Part shown: positions 10,350 through 21,384 of the stretch, one piece after another
How the letters are laid out: each line of letters opens with the position of its first letter
Position numbering within the stretch: the stretch's first letter is position 1
NCBI GenBank assembly: GCA_963922205.1
Contig: CAWUHX010000303.1
Location: forward strand, 62,001-126,000
DNA length: 64,000 nt
Origin: Romanomermis culicivorax
Taxonomy: Eukaryota > Nematoda > Enoplea > Mermithida > Mermithidae
Direction: 5' to 3'
Program-made: the position numbers and the translations under genes
The notes under the pieces: generated by a model
What the model saw: the letters and a program-made list of their open reading frames with translations, nothing else
The model's database searches: none
What the model was told of the DNA's origin: nothing

Positions 10350-11838
10350 TGTTGGGGATGTACTCACAGTAGCCGTAATCCCACATCTATGCAAAATTGG
10401 TGAATCGACAAAGTCACGATTCGACCAAAAAGAAGTTGTTTATTCATTCTACAATTTCGGTGTGTCGTGGGCGAGTCGCATCCGTTTTTATAGTTATTCT
10501 TTTTAGGCTCAGTAAAGGGGAGCGTCCATAGCCCTACACCAGGGTTTTTTTTTTGACCTACGAGTCACAAGCCAAGTGGCTTGTTGACCTAAAATTTTAC
10601 AAGCCATTCCAAATTTTTACAAGCCAATTTTATAATATCAGTATACGTGAATAAATTCCAATGCTAGGTTATTTTTTAAAGAAATGTATACATTGAGCAT
10701 CGTGGCAATCGATCAGAAAAGAGATGTCATTCAACATTTATTAAATAACATTTTAGAGCCGTTAAATCATTAAAATTCAGGAAACTTTTCAAATTTTTGA
10801 GTTTGATCGAAGTCGAATCTACAAGCATTGTGGAACAAATTTTCGAGCAAACTATCCAAGAACATAATGACTTTGAATTACATGAGAAATCGGCGGTTAA
10901 ATCGTCTATGATGACAAGTGAGAGCCCAAAAAAGCTATTAATCTTTCCTGCCTGAAACGCCGGAAAATTTTTGGGTATTGACATTCTTCGATGCTGGAAA
11001 ATCAATTTTCCAAACACTTATTTGAAGAATTAGATTCGAATTTTCTGTTCAAAAGTCGTAATTTCTAGAATTTTATGTTTGAAAAATTTTAAAACCATTA
11101 ATTTATTCTCACACTCTCATGAACTTGGCCGAAAAGATATGAGTAAGAAGAGTAGAAATTTCCGAAAACTACTTCCACGAAGCTTTTGAATTGACTTTAC
11201 GTTAAGAAAGGAATAATCGCTTCAAAAAGTTTACAGACTTGACGTATTGATCTTTCTCAAAAAATGTGTCAAGGGAAAAATGTGAATCAAAAAATGAAAT
11301 CAAAAATATCAAGATGAAATATTGAAGATTACTAATTAAAACATGAAATAATACGTTTAAGATGATCAAAACTATTAAAGATTAAATGATAAGTGGAGAC
11401 AGACATGTTGGAAGCGGCGCCTGAGCTAGGAAATAAATAATAATGCTTGTTTAAGTTATAACCGGCGCGAAGCGCCGGAAATTTTTGAGATTATGACCTT
11501 CTAAAATGCACCAAAATGCATCTTTTCAGTATCCGATATGATCAAACACATGACTCAAAAAATTCTGACAAGCCATTTTGGCTTGTTGGACAAAAATTCT
11601 ACAAGCCATTTTGTCAGTCCAACAAGCCATGGCTTGTAAAATGCTAAAAAAAAAAACTATGCCCTACACACATTTGCGTAATAATATAATATTATTATTG
11701 TAATTATTCAATATATTATCATTATTTTATTACTCGGGCAGTAAGTGGAAGCAGGAGCCGGCTTACATCGGATCCATTGCCAAGGTGAAGCCCCAGCTCC
11801 CCTGGACATTATTGTAGTGAGTTTTCCTTATTTGTGTG
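10350..11838 (+). repeat. Dispersed repeat TGTTGGGGATG, copy A, split by insertion
   Basis: Matches the 369-bp copy at 12237-12605: TGTTGGGGATGT, ATCTATGCAAAATTGGTGAA, GGGCGAGTCGC, then CCAAGGTGAAGCCCCAG and ATTTGTGTG. Copy A is interrupted between 10539 and 11662 by a hAT-like insertion; without it the length is about 359 bp. The TG start would suit an LTR, but no matching CA end was found. Confidence 0.65.
10540..11661. mobile_element. Non-autonomous hAT-like element, 1122 bp
   Basis: The insertion is flanked by a perfect 8-bp duplication CCCTACAC (10532-10539 and 11662-11669). Its ends are inverted: CAGGG followed by ten T at the left, and the reverse complement of CATAG followed by eleven T at the right. 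Subterminal ACAAGCCA/TGGCTTGT repeats occur at both ends. Eight-bp duplications with short CA-starting inverted termini are the hAT hallmark. No transposase is visible; a minus-strand frame of 96 codons (10727-11017) has no recognised domain. Confidence 0.75.
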
Positions 11839-12236
11839 GAAAATCGCAAAAAATTCCATCATCGACAAATATGATCTGCCTATTTCAAATCACCAAGAAT
11901 TTTCGGGTCATATTCTTGATTCCAAAGAATCATCATCAGATCAAGATCAAGATCAAAAAGATCAAGATCAAGATTAAAAAGATCAAGATCAAGATTAAAA
12001 AAATCAAGATCAAGATTAAAAAGATCAAGATCAAGATCAACTATATAATCATTTTGGAAAAGATTTCAATCACAATTTTATGCAATGTGCTTTAATTAGA
12101 AATTATGAAATAGCTTTACTCTAAAAAAAAAGATCAATGGAAGTTATTATTTAGTAATTATGGAGAACTTTAAAAAATGGCGTTAAAAATTTAGTTTTTG
12201 ATCACGAAATCAAAAAAATCAGTTTTTGATCACTAG
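11839..12236. repeat. (GATCAA)-rich short array
   Basis: Between about 11935 and 12040 the sequence is built of ATCAAGATCAAGATTAAAAAG units of roughly 24 bp. The rest is AT-rich without genes. Confidence 0.55.
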
Positions 12237-12605
12237 TGTTGGGGATGTGCTTACAGCAGTAGCAATCCCACATCTATGCAAAATTGGTGAATCGACAAAG
12301 TTACGATTCCACCAAAAAAGGAAGAAACATTCATTATTCGTGTTTACTTTCCTGCAATTTGGTGTGTTTTGGGCGAGTCGCGTCCATCATAACATTGTAT
12401 TGTTTTGCTTCGCCTAGTAAAGGCAAACGTCGACAGCCCCACACCAGATTTGCATAATATTAATATAATAATTATTTATTATTTATATTATTACTATTTC
12501 TCGCGCATTGAGGGGTTGGAGGGAGTCGCCTTACACGGGAGCCAAGCCAAGGTGAAGCCCCAGTCCTTTTGGATATTATTGAAGTGAGTTCTGTGTATTT
12601 GTGTG
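12237..12605 (+). repeat. Dispersed repeat TGTTGGGGATG, copy B
   Basis: Uninterrupted copy of the repeat at 10350. It shows what copy A looked like before the hAT-like insertion, because CCCCACACCAG reads straight into TTTGCATAAT here. Confidence 0.65.
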
Positions 12606-12869
12606 AACCTTTAGGAGGCATCTGGGGAGACCCTGAGTGCCCTTCGATTGCAAGAGTTAGAGTTTCCAGTTACTTATTAGTGACTGAAGGTTGTGTTTAT
12701 TTCTGCTTGAGGACTGTTGCACTGTGTTTAGTTGATTACTAATAGGAAGCTCCTTTGAGTGACCTACAGTAGTCGATTGAGTACAAGCCGATAGGACTTG
12801 AGTTATATTGCTGACATCTTCGGATCTAAGCAGAGAAGTAAACATAACACTAGATCCAAATCGCTAAAT
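12606..12869. other. Intergenic, nothing recognised
   Basis: No coding or repeat structure that I can support. Confidence 0.35.
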
Positions 12870-15000
12870 TATGATCACTGTATTAAAAAACAAGTTTTTG
12901 ATCACAAGATCAAAATCAGTTTTTGGTTGCAGATAAAAAAATCAGTTTTCCATCACTAAATTAAACAGTGAGTTTTTAATCACTGGATTAGAATTCCCAA
13001 ATTTTAATCATTCGATTGAACAGTCATTTTTTGATCACTGAAGTAAAAAAAAAACAGTTTTCGATTTTAGATCAAAATCAGTTTTTTATTCTCATATCAA
13101 AATATTTGTTTTTGATTTCTGGATTAAAAACTCAGTTCTTGATCATTAAATCAAAATTAATTTTCGATTAGCTGATCAATACATCAGAAAACTACATTTT
13201 GATTACTGAATTAAAAATTCTATTCCTGGTCACAAGATAGAGAGTCATTTTTGATTGACAGATCAAAAAATTACTTTTTGGTCCCTCTATGAAAAATTCA
13301 ATTATTGATTATCGAATAAAAATCATTTTCTGACTGACTGATCAGAAAAATTGGTTTTTGATCACTCAATTAAAAAGTTGTTTTTGATCACTGGATCATT
13401 TGATCCTTATTTTCAATCAAATAATGTTGGATCAAACATCAATATCACCAGATTGAAATATGCAAATAGATTATCGGTTGATTGATCTTTTTGATTTGTA
13501 TCACAAATTGCGAAGTTGATTATCTGATCACCACTTTTAATCAAATCATCAAGTGTGGAAAATTAACGTCATATAACAGAAAATCAGTTTTTAATTTGCA
13601 GTGGCAAAAAAATCAGTCTTTCATCACTCAATTAAACAGTCGGTTTTTGATTACCAGATTGGAATCAGTTTTTGATGAAAAGATCAGAAAAACTAAATCA
13701 TAATCATTAGATCAAAAAGTCAATATTTGATCACTAGATAAAAAAAGTTTTTTGATCACTGTATTAAAAATTCATCTCTTGATCACCAGATCAAAATCAA
13801 TTTTTGATTTACAGATCATAAAATCCGATTTGAATCACTCAATAAAAAGTCAATTTTTGATCACCATATCAGAAAAACCAAATTTTGATCAACGGATGAA
13901 AAAACTATATTTTGATCACTCTATAAAATTTTCTATTTTTAATCACTAAATCAAAATCTGTTTTTGATTGGGAAATCAAAAAATCAGTTCTTGAAGACTG
14001 CATTGAAAATTCAGTTCTCGATCAGAGAAACCAAATTTCCATCACTGGATCAGAAAAAATGGAATTTGATCACCTGATCAAAAGTCAATTTTTGATTATT
14101 ACATGGAAAATTGAGTTTTTCATCAGCGGATCAAAATCACTTTTTGATTCACATATCAAAAAATCAATTTTTTATCAATGGATAAAAATTCTGCTCTTGA
14201 TTACTAGATTAAAATCAATTTTTAATTCGCAGATGTTGAAGATTATTGATTACTAGATTAAAATCAATTTTTAATTCGCAGATGTTTTTCATTACTCAAT
14301 CAAAAAGTTAGCTTTTGATTGACAGATCAAAAAAAATCAGCTTTCAGTTACATGATCAAGAAACCGGATCTTTATCACTGGATTAAAAAGTAATTTGTTG
14401 ATTACCAGATCAAAATCAGATTTTTGATTTAGACATCGAGAAAATCAGTTTTTGATCACTAGATCAAAAAACTACATTTTGATCACTGTATCAAAAATTC
14501 TGTATTTGATCAGCAGATCAGGAAAAACATATTTTGATTACTAGATTGAAATGCCAGTTTTTGATTAGCAGAAAAAAATAAATGCTTGATTCACATATAA
14601 AAAATCAGCTTCTGATCATTAAACCGAAAAATAGGTTTTGATCATTGTACTAAAAATTTAGTTTTTGATCACCGGATCAAAATCAGTTTTTCAGTGACAG
14701 ATGAAAAAAATCAGTTTCTGATCAAGCAATAAAAGGTCACTTTTTGATCACAACAAAAAAATCAGCTTATAATTGACAGATTGAGAAAGCTAGTTTTTGA
14801 TTACTAGATCCGAAAACTGGATCATGATCACTAGATCAAAAGTTAGTTTTTGATGACAAGATCAAAATCAGACTTTGATTACATGATCGAAAAACTAGAC
14901 TTTAATCACTGTATTAAAAATTCACTTCTTGATTATCAGATCAAAATCAGTTTTTGATTAACTGATAAAAAAAAGTTTTTGATTTCCAGATCAAAATAAA
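12870..15000. repeat. GATCA-rich satellite, about 30-bp imperfect unit
   Basis: More than 2 kb is built from diverged units resembling TTTTTGATCACTGGATCAAA, often quasi-palindromic around GATCACTAGATC. Short runs of open frame inside it are artefacts of the repeat. GATC is strongly over-represented compared with flanking DNA. Confidence 0.8.
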
Positions 15001-15639
15001 AAAATTAGATCATTAGTTTACCAAATCATTAGCTCATTAGATCATTAGTTCATCCGATCATTAGTCCATTAGATCATTAATTAGCCAGTTCAATAGGTCA
15101 TTAGTTAATTAAATCATGAATTTATTTCATCATTACTTCATTAGATCATCAGTTCATCACATCATTAGATCAATGGTCTATTAGATCATTAGTTCATCAG
15201 ACCAATAAATATTAGATCATTAGTTCAGTATAGCATCAGTTCATTAGATCATTAATTCACCCGTTTAATAGATCATTAGTTAATTAAGTCATGAATTTAT
15301 TATGTCATTAATTCATTAAATAATCAGTTCATCACATCATTAGACCCATGGTCTATTAGATCATTAGTTCAACCGATCATTAGTTCACTAGATCATTAGT
15401 ACATAAATCAGGTCATTAAATATTAGATCATAAGTTCAGTAGAGCATCAGTTCATTAGACCATTAATTCACCCGTTCAATAGGTCATTAGTTAATTAAAT
15501 CATGAATTCATTAGATCATTACTTCACTAGATCATTACTGTATTAGATACTCAGTTCATCACATCATTAGATTAGTTCATTAAATCATTAGATCATTAGT
15601 TCAGTAGATCATGAATGCATTAGATGATTAAATCATCAA
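15001..15639. repeat. ATTAGATCATTAGTTC satellite
   Basis: The satellite changes to a shorter unit of about 14 bp (TTAGATCATTAGTTCA and variants). It resumes beyond the foldback element at about 16720, so the element was inserted into it. Confidence 0.75.
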
Positions 15640-15645
15640 ATCACT

Positions 15646-16712
15646 AGTAGTTATACCAGCCTGTACAGGGCGTATGAATAAGCATACACACATGTGTTAA
15701 AGTGTAGGAAAGGGGCGGAGCCACTCTACATCATGTGATCCTGATCACGTGACATGTGGAATAGGCTTAAGGCCATTAGGTCTCAACCGCCACTGGGGTC
15801 TCTACAGCCACCAGCATCTCTACGGCCATTATAATCTCTACAGTTACCGTTGTCTCTACAGCCACCAGGGTCTCTATGGCCACCAAAGTCTTTATCGCCA
15901 CTATGGTCTCTACAGCCACCGGGGTCTCTCTGCCACCAAGTTCTACTCTGCCATCAGGGTCTTTGCTGCCACTTGTCCTTAATGCCACTATGTCTCTACC
16001 ACTACCGTGAGTTTCAACAGCCACCAGAGTCTCTACAGCCACCTGGAGTTTCTACAGCCACTAGTGTCTCTACAGCCACCAGGGTCTCTACCGCCACTTT
16101 GGACTCTACAGCCCCATAGTCTTTGACTATCACAACGGTCTCTACCCATCACCAGCGTCTAACGATCTCACAGTTTTACTCATTTTTTTAAAGAAAATTT
16201 TCCAACAAATTTTGTTCAGGATACTTTTTTTACTTATTCGGGACAGGTTTTTGATGATTTCATGACAAAAAATTTCTTAAAATCCGCAAGAAATTCTCTA
16301 AATTTGGCGAATTTTCGCTGGAAAATTAATAGATTTGCAAGAAATTTTCAAAATTTGACGGATTTTCAATAGGAAAAAGCCGGAATTTGTGAAAATCAGC
16401 AAAATCACAAAATTTTCGAAAATGTTGAAAATTTATGAAAATTTCGACCGAAAAAACGAACCTGGTGGCTGTAGAGAAGCTGGTGGCTGTATAGATGCTG
16501 TAGAGACCTAGGTGGCAGTAGAGACTCTGGTGGCTGTAGAGACCCTAGTGGCAGTAGAGATCCCAGTGGCAGTACAGACCTAGTGGCCTTAAGCTTGCTT
16601 CCACAGATCCCGTGATCTTGGTCCAGTGATGCAGGGTGGCTCCGCCCCTTTCCTATTTTTTAAAGTGTGAATATGGTTAACCATACGCCCTGTAGGTGCT
16701 GGTATAACTACT
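15646..16712. mobile_element. Foldback element with minisatellite arms, 1067 bp
   Basis: Flanked by a perfect 6-bp duplication ATCACT (15640-15645 and 16713-16718). Termini are inverted: AGTAGTTATACCAGC at the left and its complement at the right. Inversion continues through AGGGCGTATG, AAAGGGGCGGAGCCAC and TTAAGGCCA. The inner arms carry a minisatellite of CTCTACAGCCACCAG-like units (about 24 bp, 15780-16160), with the reverse complement at about 16455-16590. The centre (about 16160-16450) is AT-rich. Open frames across the minisatellite are not genes. Confidence 0.8.
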
Positions 16713-16718
16713 ATCACT

Positions 16719-17820
16719 GGTTCATAAGATAATTACTTCATTAGATCAATATTTCATTAATTCAATATAATCAGGAAAAGATAGTCACTATCACAGCATT
16801 AGTTCATTAGCATATATAATTTGCTATTCATTAGTTTGCTCCTGATAATTTCCTGATAATTGAACCTTTCCAGATATATCATGCACAATAACAGTTTCAG
16901 TCAATTGATTACAATCTATCATGTAAATTATTGACATTATTAGTCCACTAGAATATTGGTGTACTATTAGATTCAAAATTATTAGGCTAATGAATCTACT
17001 TTGAAAATGTTGTAAACATTGGTTCATTGATTGATTAGTACATGGACTTTTTTCTCTATTAATTCATTATTTATTATTCAAAAGCTAACTTTTCTGAGTT
17101 GTGTAGGTTTTTTATTTCTGGGTAATGACAATAGCAACTTTATTACTATTAACTATGCAAAAAATCCACATCATTAGTCCATTAGAACATTCTCATACCA
17201 ATAGACTCGACACTGATGAATACTAGTAGCTAATCAACTATCATTATCATATTTTACTAATAAAGAATAATCAAAAAAGAAAGGATACTATACTGAGAAA
17301 ATGTCATCATTATTAATTTATCTGTTGATTAGTACATGGAATTTGCCCTCTCTTAGTTCATTAGTAATAATTTTGTAGGTAAGCTTTTTTGAGTTATATT
17401 AATTTAAATTTCTGATTAATGACTCCATCAAAGTTACTGCTATACATGACGTAAAATATTGAAATTATTTGTTCATTGGAATATTTTCATACTTATACAT
17501 TTGAATTTAGTAATAATAGCTAATGAACATAATTAAATTTGATAATGTCATTATCACTTCTCACTAATAAAGAATAATCAAAAAAATAGAGAATACTGTA
17601 CTTTGGAAATGTTGTTATTATTAGTACATTAGATGCTTAGTAAATGAACTTTGCTATCTATTGGTTTATCATTATTGATTGAATTATTAAGCTATTCTGA
17701 GTTATGTTTATTTTAATTTCTGATCGATCAGCAAAGTTACTACTATGCATCACTTAAACTATTGACATTATTAGTTCATTAGAATATTTTCACACCAATA
17801 GACTTCAAATTAATTAGTAT
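16719..17820. repeat. Tandem repeat of about 300 bp, three to four copies
   Basis: Segments ATTAGTCCATTAGAACATT, ACTAATAAAGAATAATCAAAAAA and GATTAGTACATGGA recur in the same order around 16930, 17170, 17470 and 17775. AT-rich and non-coding. Confidence 0.6.
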
Positions 17821-17829
17821 TAACATGGT

Positions 17830-18160
17830 GGACACAACAGCTGTACAGAGAGAATACACTTTTTCATGCATTGGGCTAACTGTTTCTCAAACTTCAGCAT
17901 CAGACCATACATGCACATATAGAGGGATAGGAGGGATGAAGCCCAATACCTGAGACCCTGGCCATCCCTCCTTGCCTGAAAGAAATCGTCAGACACTCCC
18001 ACCTGAACAGCTTTTTTGACTATTTTTGGGCATATTTTGTATCAAAAACAGGCTTGCAGAACTTTTTTTTTTGTTTTTTTGCTCACCCAACCCCCCTTAG
18101 CCCCTGGAAAAAAGTCCATGGATCCTCCCACCTGGAAAATTCTTGCCCTGCATGTCTGCA
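17830..18160 (-). repeat. Dispersed CCAGGGG/TTTTTTGACG repeat, copy 1 (inverted)
   Basis: Reverse complement of the repeats at about 18210, 18620 and 19340: TGTCTGACGATTTC, GGTCTCAGGTAT, GTGAGCAAAAAA and AAAATATGC blocks are shared. Confidence 0.55.
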
Positions 18161-18204
18161 GCAGACCCATCACTATGCTTAACAATTGAGTCTAAATACT
18201 ATAT

Positions 18205-18440
18205 TTAAGCATTGGGACCACACACGCACTGCGAGAATTTTCCAGGGAATGGGTCCTCAAAATTTTTATCCAAAAAGTTGGGAAGTGGGTAAGCAAAAAC
18301 ACAACAAAAGTTCTGCAGGCATGTTTTTCATGCAAAATATGCATGGAAATATAATCAAAAAAACCGTCTTGGAAAAAGTTCAAGGGGTGCTTGACAATTT
18401 TTTGGGCTAGGCGGATGTCCAGGGTACAGACAAGAACCCA
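18205..18440 (+). repeat. Dispersed repeat, copy 2
   Basis: Shares AGAATTTTCCAGGGAA, TGGGTAAGCAAAAACA, TTTTTCATGCAAAATATGCA and GACAATTTTTTGGGCTAGG with the other copies. Open frames here are in the repeat and not genes. Confidence 0.55.
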
Positions 18441-18619
18441 AATCTGAACTAGTACCCCCTAGTCAGGATATATAGAACTTCTAAACAAGTTACTACTGGC
18501 CCCAATGGCCCTGTGATAGCACTCTAGAATCTCAATCAAACGACCAGGGTTCAATTTCCTCCACCTGTGAATTTTGTTAAGAGAGTTTATTGTGGCCTGA
18601 GGAGGATAGTAGGTAGACT

Positions 18620-18890
18620 AATGAAATTCAGACATGCATGGCCAGAATTTCCCAGGGGGAAGAGTCCATAGACTTTTTTCCCAGGGGGTAGGGGGGTGGG
18701 TGAGCAAAAAAGAACAGAAAAAGTTCTACAAGCCTGTTTTTCAGACAAAATATGCACAAAAATCATCAAAAAACTGTCTTGAAAAAAGTTCAGGGGGGTT
18801 TTTTGACGATTTTCTTTGGCCAGGGGGGTGGCCAGGGTCTCAGGTATGGGGTTTACCTCCCCCCTTCCCCCTATGTGCATGTATGATGAA
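18620..18890 (+). repeat. Dispersed repeat, copy 3
   Basis: Best-preserved copy: CCAGAATTTCCCAGGGGG, GTGGGTGAGCAAAAAAGAA, GGGGTGGCCAGGGTCTCAGG, then CCCCTATGTGCATGTATGAT. Confidence 0.6.
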
Positions 18891-19054
18891 ACGTCACACT
18901 AATCGCAAACAATCTTTGGCCAAATAATATGATGTCCAGGGTCACGCATAGGAGGGTTCACACCTCCTATGTGCATTTATGATTGGGACTCAATATCATG
19001 ATTAAACTTTGCGACCAATCAATATTGAGACACCCTATTCACACTACTCACTCA

Positions 19055-19140
19055 GGTCCAGCTCAGTTGTACAGTCCAGGACTCATACCCTGAGCCTTGC
19101 TGCTACTGTCGGCACACTCTAACAACTGTGCTAATTCACA
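19055..19140 (-). repeat. tRNA-like SINE head (uncertain)
   Basis: On the minus strand TTAGCACAGTTGTTAGAGTG resembles a polymerase III A box and GGTATGAGTCC a B box. It is not a good tRNA fold, so it is listed as a possible SINE remnant. Confidence 0.3.
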
Positions 19141-19339
19141 AATGTGGAATATAAATAGCCAAACTCAGGTTGATGGAATCAAAGTCCAATAAAAGAATAC
19201 AATATACAAAATGCAACATTCCCTGCAAAAATCCTTTTTGTTAATAAGTTAATAGTGCAAACCATAATTGAGTGTAATGTTCCCAAACCATTAAAAATTT
19301 TCACTTCAGTAAACCATGCAAATAAAAGGGTCATCATCA

Positions 19340-19600
19340 GACATACAGGGGTAGAATTTTCAAGGCAGGTAGGGATGTGAGACTTTTCATCCGATTGGGT
19401 AGGGGACTGAGTCAACAAGAAAACAAAAACTCTTTTCATACCTATCATATTTTTCATGCAAAATATGCATAAAAATCAGTGTCTCCAAGAAAATTCAGAG
19501 GATGTTTGACGATTTTTTTTTCAGGTCAGGGGGTGTCCAGGGTCTAAGGTAGGAGGGTTAACCCACCCCCTAACCCCCTCCCTATGTGCATGTTAGTCAA
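19340..19600 (+). repeat. Dispersed repeat, copy 4
   Basis: Shares TTTTCATGCAAAATATGCAT, TTTGACGATTTTTTTTTCAG, GGTGTCCAGGGTCTAAGG and CCCTATGTGCATGT with copies 1-3. Confidence 0.55.
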
Positions 19601-19860
19601 CAAAAGTACTAAGAAATAAAATATAGCACCAAAATATGTACAATAAAAAAGTGAAAAATATTGAAAAGACGAAATTTCACAAAAAAAAATAATGGAAGTG
19701 CAGCAAGTGACAAAAAATGAGTATGCAACGTACTAAAAATTACAAATTTTGCAGAAAATGATAAAATTAAAAAAAATTAGAAAAAATATGTGTAAAAATT
19801 AAAAGTAAAAAACCAAAAAAATAGATAATGAAAACTATATAAAATGCCAAAATGAAGCAA
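19601..19860. other. AT-rich spacer
   Basis: No gene or clear repeat. Confidence 0.35.
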
Positions 19861-19869
19861 TGAAAAGCC

Positions 19870-20960
19870 CCTACCCCCAATTTCTTCTTTTTTGTTTATT
19901 CTGCTTTTCTTTGTACTCTGTTTTTTCTCTATGTTTGCTTTTTTGTTTTTCTTCTCTTCTTTCTTTTCTTTTTGTTCATTTATTTTTTTTCCTTCCATTT
20001 TTTTCGTCTTTATGTTTGATTTTTAGTTGTTTTTTTTATACCTTTGTTTCCTTTCTTTTTATTCAATTATTTCTATTTCTTCACTATATTTGATTTTTTC
20101 TTTTTGTTGATTTTTTGTTTCTCTCTTTTGTCTTCATTTATTTCTTTTTCTTGTTCATGATTGATTTTTTCGTTTTGTTTTTTGTTCTGGTTTTTTCTGT
20201 TCTTTTGAGTAATTTATTTCTTTTTCTTCTTGTTAATTTTTTTGCTTTTTCTTGGTTTCTTGTTTTTTATTTTTTATGTTTGATTTTCTTTTGGTCTCTA
20301 CTTTATGTTTGATTTTTGTCTCTTTTGTTTTTTTCTCCTTTTTTTGTTTCTTTTTGTTTTTTTTCTGTTTCTTTTTTTCTGTTATTTTTGTTTCTTGCTT
20401 TTTATTTTTTTATTGTTTTCCCTTCTTTTGCTCGTTTCTTCTTTTTTTTGTTTGTTTTGCCTTCCTTTGGTTTGTTTAGTCTCCCTTTCCTGTGTTTTTT
20501 GTTTTTCGTTTGTTGTCTATTTTACTTCTTTCTTCTTTACATTTACTTTTCTTCTTCTCACTTATTTTTCTTCTTCTCACTTGTTTTTCTTCTTTTCAAT
20601 ATTTTTCTTTGCATTTATTTTTTTTCTTTTCAATATTTTTCTTCTCATTAATTTTTTCTTCTTTTCATTTGTTGTTCTTTTCCTTTGTTTTTCTTCTTTT
20701 GTTTGTTGAAATAATTTTTTCCAATGTTTACTGTTGATTTTTTCTTCTTTTTGCATTCTTTTGTTTTTGTGTTTTGTTTTGTGTTTGTTGTTTTGTTTTT
20801 GTTTTTTAGTTTTTTCTGTCTGTTTTTCGTTTTTACCTGTATTTTCCTAATTATCTTTTTTTGTTTGTTTTGTTTACTTCATGTTTGTTTTGACTTTTTG
20901 TTGTTTGTTTTTTGCTCATGTTTTTCTCTGCTTTTTCTGGTGTCTCTCAAGTTGCAGAAA
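19870..20960. repeat. Pyrimidine (T/C)-rich low-complexity tract
   Basis: About 1.1 kb with almost only T and C plus scattered G on the plus strand, built of TTTTCTTCTTTT-like units. The long Phe/Leu/Ser-rich open frames arise from composition and are not genes. Confidence 0.8.
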
Positions 20961-21384
20961 TTTGTAGTTGAAGAGATTGCCGCTAGCACTTCAATGTCAC
21001 CACAACTATTGCGACCAATCACTATGTTTCACCATTGCGACCCATCACTATGCTTAACCATTGGCCCTTATGACTATCATTAGACTTTGTAAAATATATT
21101 ATTGCGCCCCAATTGTGGTCAATCTATTGTGCACAAATTTCCTCAAAATTAACAGGGAATGTCAATGTTAGTGTTTACGTTAATGTTAACATTCATTTTT
21201 ATATTATAATTAATGATAAAAGTGTTCAGAATTTCTAATCATGCCTGACATCCAGATTGTCATTACTGGGTTAAGAACTTGTCAAGATAAGCCAGTCTAT
21301 CTATCTACTGTCAATAAAAGTTTTTTACTTACAGCACTTTATAACTATTGGTGATAATAACTTTATTCATTGTAATAGCGTAAT
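20961..21384 (+). other. 5' flank of the 21.4-kb gene
   Basis: Includes GCGACCAATCACTATG-type short repeats and a CTTTATAAC sequence near 21338 that could serve as a TATA-like element, but no defined promoter is provable. Confidence 0.35.

Noticed and set aside
12870-15000. CRISPR-like array of spaced repeats
   Set aside because: Units are diverged, contiguous and AT-rich, without constant repeats and unique spacers, in a eukaryotic sequence.
15749-16119. His/Tyr/Gly repeat protein and its antisense Val/Glu repeat
   Set aside because: Translation of the minisatellite arm of a foldback element with clear target duplications.
20115-20709. Long Phe/Leu-rich open frames in the T-rich tract
   Set aside because: Produced by pyrimidine composition lacking stop codons; no start context, domain or splice structure. 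The same applies to 57663-59917.
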